Origin: GCA-2683135 sp964507445
GTDB lineage: Bacteria > Planctomycetota > GCA-002687715
Assembly (NCBI GenBank): GCA_964507445.1
Contig: CAZDQF010000001.1
Span: forward strand, 248,001 to 312,000
Length of the DNA stretch: 64,000 nucleotides
Reading direction: 5' to 3'
This document shows positions 44,916 through 53,030 of the stretch, one piece after another. The stretch's first letter is position 1; each line of letters begins with the position of its first letter. Made by a program: the position numbers and the translations under genes. The notes under the pieces were generated by a model, which searched no databases, had not been told where the DNA came from, and saw only the letters and a list, made by a program, of their open reading frames with translations.

Positions 44916-47469
44916 TCAGGGGAACGTGATGCTGCCGATGACCGAAGGGTCATAGAGACCCGACGGTAGCTGTTGGATGCCGAGCCCCCACCATGTCTGC
45001 CCTGACAGCGCGCTCAGGCCCCCACCCGGGACGCTCTGAGAGAACCCGCCGGCCCCGTCCAGGACGCCGCCGAAGAACGGGTCACCGGCGATGGCGCCGC
45101 CCAGCTGTCCGAACAGCTCCAGGAACGAGATGTGAAAGCCGTACACCGCACCGGCTCCGGGCAGGGAGCCGTTCAGGGGGTCCCCGGAATAGAAGATGAA
45201 GTAAGGGGCGAGAGGCGCACCGTCGGTGAGGCTCACGGTCACGGCGAGGCTGGCGTCCTGGGAGGCGGACCACCTCCACACCCGCACCTCGTGCCAGGCC
45301 ACGGTCGCGTCGAGCCCCGAAGCCGAGACCACGTCCTGGTCGCCGTCACCGTTGAGATCGGCGACGTGGACGTGATTGGCGCCGTCCGCCACGTCCGTGA
45401 TCACCTGCGCAGGCCCGAAGGTCCCCGGGGACACGTGCTCGAACCAGGCCACCGTGTCGTCTTCCCGAGACGCGGAGAGGACGTCCAGGTCACCGTCACC
45501 GTCCAGGTCGGCGGCGGACACGGCGCGGGCCCCGTCCGCGGAGGGGCTGATCACCTGCTCGGCGCCAAACACGCCGCCACCCAGGTTCTCATACCAGGCG
45601 ATGGTGTCGTCGAGCTCCGACGCCGCGAGGACATCCTGGTCCCCGTCGGAGTCCAGGTCCGTCACGAAGACCCGATAGGCCCCGTCCGCGCTGGAACCCA
45701 GGACCTGCGCGGCACCGAAGACGCCCCCGCCCTGGTTCTCGTACCAGGACACGGAGTCGTCGTCGAACGAGCTGACGACGAGGTCCACGTCGCCGTCGCC
45801 GTCCACGTCTGAAGAGGTGACATCAGAGGCGCCTGAGGCCCCAGTCGTTACGACGTGACGCGCCCCGAAGAAACCCACCCCGATGTTCTCGTGCCAGGCC
45901 ACCGTGTCGTCCAGGGCGGACGCGGTGATCACGTCCTGGTCAAGGTCACCGTCCACATCGGCGACGTGAACCGCCACCGCCCCCAGGGCGGCCGACGTCA
46001 GCACCTGCCTCGAATTGAACGCCCCGCCTCCGAGATTGCGATACCAGGAGATGGAATCGTCGCCGTAGGACGCGGCCACGAGGTCCATGTCCCCGTCCCC
46101 ATCGAGGTCGCCGCACTCAACGCTCAGCACGCCGGGAGCTGCGCCGTCGATGACGCTCTGCGAGGCGAAGTCCCCTCCCCCGATGTTCCGGTACCAGGCG
46201 AGCTTGTCATCCAGGGGTGACACGCTCACGACGTCCAGGTCTCCGTCCCCATCCAGGTCGACGGTCGCCACCTCTCGGGCGCCGCCCGCCGTGGCGGTGA
46301 GGTCCTGCTCCAGGCCGAACTGCCCGCCGCCCAGGTTCTGGTAGCCCGCGATCTTGTCGTCGTTGCGGGAGGCGGAGAGCACGTCGGCGTCACCGTCACC
46401 GTCCATGTCGGCAGCGAACACGCCGCGCGCGAAGTCGGCCGCGGCGGAGATCACCTGGCGACCTCCGAAGGCCCCTCCGCCCAGGTTCTCGTGCCACGCG
46501 ACGGTGTCGTCGTAGCTGGAGGCGCTCAGCACATCCATCGCGCCGTCGCCGTTCAGGTCGGCGGCGTACACCTGATGCGCCGCGATGGCGGCGTTCTCGA
46601 TCACCTGCTCCCCGGCGAAGGCTCCGCCCCCCAGGTTCTCGCACCAGCTGACCTGATGCCCGTTGAAGGCGGACGCGAGGACGTCCAGGTCCCCGTCTCC
46701 GTCCAGATCCGCGGCATGGACGCTGCTGGCGCCGTCGACAGACGAAGCGATGATCTGCTGGCTGCCGAAGGTCCCACCCCCCAGGTTCTCGTACCAGGCC
46801 ACCTTGTCGTCCGTGTAGGACGCCGACAGGACATCCACGTCCCCGTCACCGTCCAGGTCCGCCGCCTGAACATCAAAGGCCGTGAGCGCCAGGCCGGTGA
46901 TGACCTGCTGGCCGCCGAAGCTCCCACCGCCCAGGTTCTCATACCAGGCGATCTTGTTGTCGCTGGCCGAGGCGGAGAGCACATCCACGTCCCCGTCTCC
47001 GTCCAGGTCCGCCCCTGAGACGCCGATGGCGGACAGGCCGAACCAGGAGATGACCTGCTGAGGGCCGAAGCTCCCACCGCCGAGGTTCTCATACCAGGCG
47101 ATCTTGCTGTCCGTGGCGGATGCGGACAGGACGTCCGTGTCGCCGTCGCCGTCCAGGTCCGCGGCGAACACGTCCCGGGCTCCGGCGGCGTTCAACGTGA
47201 TGATCTGCTGCGGACCGGATCGGCCACCGCCCAGGTTCTCGTACCAGGCGATCTTGTTGTCGCTCTCCGACGCGGACAGCACGTCCAGATCGCCGTCCCC
47301 NNNNNNNNNNGGGGTACTGCACGTCCTGTGCGCGGGCCCGGCCCCGGGCGGGGGCTAACACCGCGGAGGCCCACTGGGCCGACTTCGAGGTCAACAGCTG
47401 ACGCGGTCCGAACGGACCCTGGCCCCAACCGACCGCAGGGATCAGGACGCAAAGAAGGAACGGTCTCAT
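44916..47469 (-). CDS. Secreted FG-GAP/VCBS repeat protein, interrupted by an assembly gap
   Basis: The 5' part begins at ATG 47467-47469 with a signal peptide (MRPFLLCVLIPAVGWGQ) and then GPFGPRQLLTSKSAQWASAV. Ten N bases (47301-47310) follow, and the frame resumes on the other side (offset by the arbitrary N count). The main body has 13 full and one partial FG-GAP/VCBS unit, each exactly 50 residues (VLSAS..D..IAWYENLGGG, then FG..QVI, then DLDGDGDLD). The DGDGD loops bind calcium in a beta-propeller. The last ~110 residues are a non-repeated domain ending in ITFP. The bases just after the gap read poorly, so the true sequence and repeat count are uncertain. Confidence 0.85.
45285..47300 (-). 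repeat. 150-bp tandem repeat array (FG-GAP units)
   Basis: About 13.3 tandem units of 150 bp encode the 50-residue FG-GAP repeats. The 3' (leftmost) units have diverged and the 5' (rightmost) ones near the gap are the most alike. High similarity at the right end probably caused the assembly gap. Confidence 0.85.
47301..47310. other. Assembly gap (10 N)
   Basis: A run of ten N within the FG-GAP gene; the real length is unknown. It separates the signal-peptide end from the repeat body. Confidence 0.99.
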
Positions 47470-47595
47470 GGACAGGGATCTCTCGGCGATGAAGTGTGGA
47501 AACCGTCACTGACGGCGGCGCGGGGCGCGCCACGGCCCGAATCCCTCGTACCACAAGACGGGAAAACCCGCCACGGCGATGGGGCGAAACGCCGG

Positions 47596-48465
47596 TCACT
47601 CGTACCGGGTCAAGGCCTGCTCGACCCCCGGGAGATAGCCGGGACCGAACAGATTCACATGCACGAGCAGTGGATAGAGCTGACAGAGCGGCACCCGCTC
47701 CTCCCAGCCCTGGGCGAGGGGCCACACCTCCTCGTAGGCGTCGAACACCCGTGGGGAGAAACCGCCGAACAAGCGCATCATGGCCAGGTCCATCTCGCGA
47801 TGTCCGCCATACACGGCCGGATCGAGCAGCGCGGGCGATCCATCCTCCGTGACGTGGGCGTTCCCGCTCCAGAGGTCCCCGTGCAGCCGAGCCGCCGGCT
47901 CCGGGGGGCCGGTCAGTCGATCAAGTCGTCCCATGAGGTCCTCGAGGCGACGCCGGAGCGAGTCGGGCATCACGCCGCTGTCATGGGCGCGCTCGATCTG
48001 CGGCCCCAACCTGCGCTGACCGTAGAACTCGGCCCACCTGGACGCACCGCCGTTGGCCTGGGGCAGGACCCCGATGAAGTTGTCGTGGCCCCACCCGAAC
48101 CCTCCTGGTTCACACCGATGAATGGAAGCCAGACCTCGCCCGAGCCGCTCGTCGTGCTGCGGCCCTGGGTCGCCATTGCCCAGGTCCTCGAGCAGCAGCC
48201 AGGGGACAGCGGCCGCATCGGAGGAGACCGCGAGCACGGCGGGCACGCAGAGGTGGCCCGGTTCACGGAGCCAATCCAACCCCTTCGCCTCCACGGCGAA
48301 CATGGCCGGGTCCGCGCGCTCATGGAACTTGAGAAAAGCCACGGACCCGTTGGACAGCTGAAGGCGTCTGGCCTGGTTCACGTCCCCGCCGCCGACCGTC
48401 AGCACCCGGTCGATCTGGCCGTCGACCTCCGCAGACACCTCTGATCTGACGGACTCGGGGATCAT
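47596..48465 (-). CDS. Fructosamine/ketosamine 3-kinase family protein
   Basis: A 289-residue FN3K-like kinase of the aminoglycoside-phosphotransferase fold. Motifs: VGGGDVNQARRLQL (nucleotide loop), FLKFHE (ATP-binding Lys), catalytic loop RLHGDLWSGNAHV, and ALLDPAVYGGHREMDLAMM. Bacterial members phosphorylate ribulosamines or erythrulosamines on glycated proteins, making them unstable so the protein is repaired. The start overlaps the stop of the LMW-phosphatase gene (ATGA). This pairing is recorded for other bacteria, where the phosphatase was suggested to act on phosphorylated ribulosamine intermediates. Confidence 0.92.
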   Translation of the reverse strand: MIPESVRSEVSAEVDGQIDRVLTVGGGDVNQARRLQLSNGSVAFLKFHERADPAMFAVEAKGLDWLREPGHLCVPAVLAVSSDAAAVPWLLLEDLGNGDPGPQHDERLGRGLASIHRCEPGGFGWGHDNFIGVLPQANGGASRWAEFYGQRRLGPQIERAHDSGVMPDSLRRRLEDLMGRLDRLTGPPEPAARLHGDLWSGNAHVTEDGSPALLDPAVYGGHREMDLAMMRLFGGFSPRVFDAYEEVWPLAQGWEERVPLCQLYPLLVHVNLFGPGYLPGVEQALTRYE

Positions 48466-48941
48466 GCAAGGTCGTGCTTGGCGCGGATGCGCTCCAACAG
48501 ACCGGCGCAGGCACGTTCGCACATGTCGAGGACCACCTGGAATCCGCCGTCACCCCCGTAGAACGGGTCAGGCACATCCTCGCCCCCGGCCTCCGGTTCG
48601 TGATCTCGCATCAGGGAGATCTTCTGACGGTCATCGTCCGTACGACACAGCGACAGGAGGTCCGTGCGGTTTTGCCCGTCCATGGCGATGACGTAATCGA
48701 ACCGGTCCAGGTCATCGACGACGAATTGCCGCGATAGGCCGCTTAGCTCATAGCCTCGCTCTCCCGCGAACCCTGTCGCCCTTGCGTCCGGCGCTTCTTC
48801 CAGATGCCAACCGGAAGTGCCCGCTGAATCGATGCCGATCCGGTCCTCCAGACCGGCCTCCGCCACCATGTGTCGAAAGATGGCCTCTCCTGTGGGTGAA
48901 CGGCAGATATTCCCGAGGCAGACGAAGCAGACGTGGACCAT
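48462..48941 (-). CDS. Low-molecular-weight protein-tyrosine-phosphatase-like protein
   Basis: A 159-residue LMW-PTP. The P-loop CLGNICRSP with its Cys-Arg pair is near the N-terminus (MVHVCFVCLGNICRSP). SAGTSGWH and the general-acid loop VPDPFYGG, with Asp, complete the active site. ATG at 48939-48941 gives the family's usual start. It precedes and overlaps the ketosamine kinase, so it is better viewed as its partner phosphatase (sugar-phosphate or ketosamine repair) than as a signalling phosphatase. Confidence 0.93.
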   Translation of the reverse strand: MVHVCFVCLGNICRSPTGEAIFRHMVAEAGLEDRIGIDSAGTSGWHLEEAPDARATGFAGERGYELSGLSRQFVVDDLDRFDYVIAMDGQNRTDLLSLCRTDDDRQKISLMRDHEPEAGGEDVPDPFYGGDGGFQVVLDMCERACAGLLERIRAKHDLA

Positions 48942-49048
48942 GGGTCCAGGATACTCGCCATCACGGAGATCGCGCCACCGTTCCATCCGTGGGACGCCGC
49001 CCTGCCCCCAGGGCCACGCAGCGGAGAACGGGGCGCGTTCCGCGCGAG

Positions 49049-50200
49049 CTACTTCTTGTTCTTCTTCAACTCCGCCTTGATGGCGTCATCCAACTCCTCC
49101 GGCCGGAATCCGAAGGGGCCGGGGCCGCCCTGGTAGGCGATCTTCCCGTCCAGCCCAACGAGGTACAGGCGATCCGGGAAGCCCTGGTACACGCCGCCGA
49201 CCCGGTCATCCATCTCGTCGATGAGCGTCGGCAGGTGCTGGATCTCGAGCGTGGCCACGCACTGCTTCGCGATACCGCTCCGCTCCTTCCAGGTCATGGG
49301 CTCCTGGATCAAGGGTGACCCGGGCCGGGACATGGGCCGGGGACCATCCAGAGCGTGGGCTTCGTTGATGTAGACCACAAAGAACTGCACGGATTCGCCG
49401 TAGCGCGCGTAGAGATCTCTCAGCCGACCGGCTGAGCTTCGGAAGGGCGGTCACGTGTAGCTGCCGAAGATGAGCGCCACAGGCTTCTTGTCCTTGAACG
49501 TGGACAGGGTGTAGGTGGACTTGCCGTCCAGCGTCTTCAGGGTGAAGTCGGGCGCCGGGCTGCCGACAGCCGGAGCAGGGCCTCCCCTGCGGCCACCGCC
49601 ACGTCGCTGTCGCCGGGAGTTGGTCCCCAGCTCACTCTTGCTCAGCGTCCCGTCGCCGTCCTTGTCCGCTTCGGCATAGACCGCGTGGAGTTCCGCTTGG
49701 GACAACGCCTGGTCCTTGTCTGTGTCCAGCCGACGCAAGGCCAGGCCACGCCACGTATCGGAGACGCAGGTGAGTTCGCTCTCCTGCAACTCCCCGTCGG
49801 AGTCCTTGTCCAGGTCCTTGAACCACACCTCCAGCTGGGCCCTGGTCACCTCGCCCTGAGCGCCGAGGACGCGGACGAGCATGCGGACCCGCCGATCGCT
49901 CTCGCTCATGCTCCCCTGGCCGCCGCCCCGGCGCCCTCCGGCGCCACCGCGACCAGCGCGACCTCCACGACCAGCGCGACCGCCTGGTGCCGCCATGTCA
50001 TCGCGGGTGATGAAACCGTCTCCGTCGCGATCGAGGCGGGCGAAGCGGTCACCACCACGGTTGTATTCCTGAGCGGAGACCTTGCCGTCCCCGTCCTTGT
50101 CGTGCTCCCCGAGGATCAGGTCCCAGGCGGAACCGTAGCGTCGCTCCTGTGCACCGAGCAGGGCAGCCATCAGGACCAGGATCGTCATGCACCTCATCAT
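49049..50200 (-). CDS. Predicted selenoprotein: EF-hand region fused to deiodinase-like thioredoxin fold
   Basis: A 383-residue exported protein if the in-frame TGA at 49451-49453 is read as selenocysteine (residue 250). After a signal peptide come five EF-hand loops (34-45, 57-68, 131-142, 159-170, 179-190) and a Gly/Arg-rich linker. A thioredoxin-like domain follows: GSPAPDFTLKTLDG, then IFGSYT-U-PPFR. Iodothyronine deiodinases have FGSCT-U-PPF at the same place. The 133 residues after the TGA continue the fold: FFVVYINEAHALDG, DEMDDRVGGVYQGFPDRLYL, ending FGFRPEELDDAIKAELK. A stop at the TGA would lose half the domain. Start is ATG 50198-50200 with GGGAG upstream, 10 bp after the BNR gene stop. 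Animal DIs remove iodine; the bacterial substrate is unknown. Confidence 0.85.
49419..49453 (-). promoter_or_regulatory. Candidate bacterial SECIS element with the Sec TGA codon
   Basis: On the minus strand, TGA (49451-49453) is followed after 14 bases by CTCAGCC-GGTC-GGCTGAG (49419-49436), a perfect 7-bp stem closed by a GGTC loop. Bacterial SECIS elements sit just downstream of the UGA within the coding region. The E. coli fdhF element has a GGUC in its loop that SelB contacts. Distance and loop both fit. Confidence 0.72.
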
Positions 50201-50210
50201 CAATCTCCCG

Positions 50211-53015
50211 TCAGAAGTCCCGACCACGAACCGCACCTTCTTCCTCCACCTCATCCCCATCAAGGGAAGGGACCGGCGCTGAACGCTCGACCTTGAACGG
50301 CATGCGATGCTCCTCGTCGCCGACCTTCAGGACCGCGACATAGGTCCCGGGTTCGACGCTGGAGACGCCGCGGCCGAAGAAGCCGCCACCACGGGACCCT
50401 CGTCCGCCGCTCCGCCCAGCGCCATCGTTGGAGCGGGCTTGACGACGACTCAGGTTCCATCGTCCGGTGTTCATTCCGGCATCCGAAGTGACGCGGACCG
50501 TGGCCACCCGGGCACCGGCCACATCCTGGATCTCGACGTCCACATCATCCTCTGGTGCCTCGGCGAGCCAGAAGGTCACATGGGCACCAAAGCGGGGATT
50601 GGGAGCGCGCCAGGACCGGGTGACGCTGGTGCCCGTGGTCGGGCCGCCGCGGGGAGGCGCCACCACCTTGACGGGACACAAGAAGGCGTCTTCGGAGCGC
50701 GCTTCCGACGTCAGATGCCGCAGGGCCGAGTAGTCCATTACGAAGAAGCCGCGACCGTGGGTAGCCGCCACCAGCTCGCATTCACGGTCCTGGATGGCCA
50801 GATCGTGGACCGGATTGGTGGGCATCCCGTCACTGAGGGCTGACCAGGACTCTCCTCCGTCCAGGGACGCCCACGCACCATTCTCGGTGCCGACGAACAA
50901 CAGGTGCTCGTTCTTCGGGTCTTCGCGGATCACGTTCACCGGGGAGTTCGCCGGCAGTCCGTCCGCCAGCGACGTCCAGTTGCCGCCGTAGTCGTCCGTG
51001 ACAAAGACATGCGGCGCGAACCGGTCTTCGCGATATCCCGTAAACGTGACATAGCACTTGCCGTGATCGTGATGAGACGCCTCGACCCGGCTGACCCAGA
51101 GACCCTGAACGACCTCTGGAAAGCCATCAGTCAGGTCCCGCCACCGCCCGCCGCCGTTCTGAGTGACCCAGACCCGACCATCATCCGTCCCGACCCAGAT
51201 CACCCCCTTGCGCTCGGTGGACTCGGAGATCGTCGTGATGGTGCAGTGAGGCACATCCCCTGCCAGCTTGGACTGGTCGTCCGTCGTCAGATCCGGCGAG
51301 ATGGTCTCCCAGCTGTCTCCTCGATTCAGGGAACGGTGAACCCGCTGTGACCCGACGTAGATCGTCCGGGGGTTGTGAGGCGAAAGGACGATGGGCGTCA
51401 TCCAGTTGTACCGCGCCCGCGGGGCGCCCTTCTCTCGCGGAGGTCGGACGGACTTGCGCGCCATGGTGCGCAGGTTCAGCCTGGAAGGCCGCCCGAACTG
51501 ACTCTCGCTGTAGATGACATTCGGATCTTCCGGGTCCACCACACAGTAGAAGCCGTCGCCTCCGTTGACCCGATAGACCTCGTGATCCTGGATGCCTCTC
51601 CTGCCCCGTCCGATGCTGGGCATGCCCCAGCTGCCGTTGTCCTGGAGGCCGCCGTAGATGCGGTACGGCTTCCGGTTGTCCACGGTGACGGCGTAGAACT
51701 GGGCCAGGGGCAGGTTCTCGTAGACGTCCCATGTCTCGCCCCCGTCATAGCTGCGGCACAGGCCGCCGTCGTTTCCGAGCAGCATGTGATCCGAGTCAGC
51801 GGGATCGATCCACAACGCGTGGTGATCCACGTGCACTCCGCGGGCCCCGTCGCTCTTCCAGGTCTTCCCGCCGTCCGTGGATCGGTAGAGGCTGACCCCG
51901 CAGAGCCAGAGGTTTTCGACGTTGTTGGGATCGATCCGGATCTGTCCGTAGTAGTAACCCGGGTTCCCTGAGACGGGCTTCTCGTTGACTCGCGTCCAGG
52001 AATCGCCACCGTCGACGGTCTTGTAGATCTCGCCACCGACCATGGCCGGAACCGCGGCCCCAGGCGACGACCCCTCCTCGGCGCCGTCGCCCATGCGGTG
52101 GCCCCCGACGTCCTCCACCTGGTCCTGGTCTCGATTGTCATCGCCGCCTTCGGAGTCCGTGCGGGGAGCCTCCTCCCGTTCGTTCCGGTTCTCCACGGTG
52201 GCGAAGAGGACGTTCGGATCACCGGCGAACATGGCGAGTCCGATGCGACCGATCTCCCCTGAGGGCAGGCCGCCCTCGAGTCGCTCCCAGGTGTCGCCGC
52301 CGTCCACGGACCGCCAGATGGCGCTCCCTGGTCCGGACTCGGAGAAATTCCAGGCCCGGCGCCGGCGCTGGTAACTCGCCGCGTAGATGCGCTTCGGGTC
52401 CTGCGGGTCCATCACCACGTCCACCACGCCGGTGTCGCTGTCGATGCTCTTGACCAGCGTCCAGCTCTCGCCTCCGTCCGTGGTGCGATACAGACCCCGC
52501 TCCGGATTGGGCGAGTAGAGGTGCCCCAAGGCCGCGACGAAGACCGTATTCGGATCCGTAGGATGGACGACGATGCGCCCGATGTGGTGAGACTCCGGGA
52601 GCCCCATGTTCCGCCAGGTGGCGCCGCCGTCGACGCTCTTGTAGACACCGTCGCCCCAGTAGGAGCTGCGCTGGTTGTTGGCCTCCCCTGTACCGACCCA
52701 CAGCACCTGGGGGTCGGACGGCGCCAGGGCCACGTCTCCGATGGAGATGACCGCCTGATCATCGAAGATCGGCTCCCACTTGCCGCCTCGGTTGGTGGTC
52801 TTCCACAGGCCCCCGGAGGCCGCCGCGGCGTAGCAGGTGCTGGGGTCCCCGGGCACCACGTCCACGTCCACGATACGCCCGCTCATGGCTGCGGGACCGA
52901 TGGAGCGCCATTTCATGGAGGACACCATGTCGCCGCCTGCCTGGCCCCAGCTCACGCCAACGAACGCCAGCATCAGCAGAGGGACCACGATCACGGGTTT
53001 GTCTTTGATCATCAT
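50211..53015 (-). CDS. Secreted BNR/VPS10-like beta-propeller protein
   Basis: A 934-residue exported protein. A signal peptide (MMIKDKPVIVVPLLMLAFVG) is followed by many Asp-box-like units of the form S.DGG.TW (for example VYKSVDGGATWRNMG, LYRTTDGGESWTLVKS), as in sortilin/VPS10 and BNR propellers. The motif GTGEANNQRSSYWGDGVYK is typical of the bacterial group usually named glycosyl hydrolase, but no hydrolase residues are evident. The last ~90 residues form a separate module ending in a Glu/Asp-rich tail. It follows its longer paralogue by 15 bp and precedes the selenoprotein by 10 bp, forming an operon. GGGAGA lies close upstream of ATG 53013-53015. Confidence 0.88.
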   Translation of the reverse strand: MMIKDKPVIVVPLLMLAFVGVSWGQAGGDMVSSMKWRSIGPAAMSGRIVDVDVVPGDPSTCYAAAASGGLWKTTNRGGKWEPIFDDQAVISIGDVALAPSDPQVLWVGTGEANNQRSSYWGDGVYKSVDGGATWRNMGLPESHHIGRIVVHPTDPNTVFVAALGHLYSPNPERGLYRTTDGGESWTLVKSIDSDTGVVDVVMDPQDPKRIYAASYQRRRRAWNFSESGPGSAIWRSVDGGDTWERLEGGLPSGEIGRIGLAMFAGDPNVLFATVENRNEREEAPRTDSEGGDDNRDQDQVEDVGGHRMGDGAEEGSSPGAAVPAMVGGEIYKTVDGGDSWTRVNEKPVSGNPGYYYGQIRIDPNNVENLWLCGVSLYRSTDGGKTWKSDGARGVHVDHHALWIDPADSDHMLLGNDGGLCRSYDGGETWDVYENLPLAQFYAVTVDNRKPYRIYGGLQDNGSWGMPSIGRGRRGIQDHEVYRVNGGDGFYCVVDPEDPNVIYSESQFGRPSRLNLRTMARKSVRPPREKGAPRARYNWMTPIVLSPHNPRTIYVGSQRVHRSLNRGDSWETISPDLTTDDQSKLAGDVPHCTITTISESTERKGVIWVGTDDGRVWVTQNGGGRWRDLTDGFPEVVQGLWVSRVEASHHDHGKCYVTFTGYREDRFAPHVFVTDDYGGNWTSLADGLPANSPVNVIREDPKNEHLLFVGTENGAWASLDGGESWSALSDGMPTNPVHDLAIQDRECELVAATHGRGFFVMDYSALRHLTSEARSEDAFLCPVKVVAPPRGGPTTGTSVTRSWRAPNPRFGAHVTFWLAEAPEDDVDVEIQDVAGARVATVRVTSDAGMNTGRWNLSRRQARSNDGAGRSGGRGSRGGGFFGRGVSSVEPGTYVAVLKVGDEEHRMPFKVERSAPVPSLDGDEVEEEGAVRGRDF

Positions 53016-53030
53016 GATGGTCTCCCTGCC

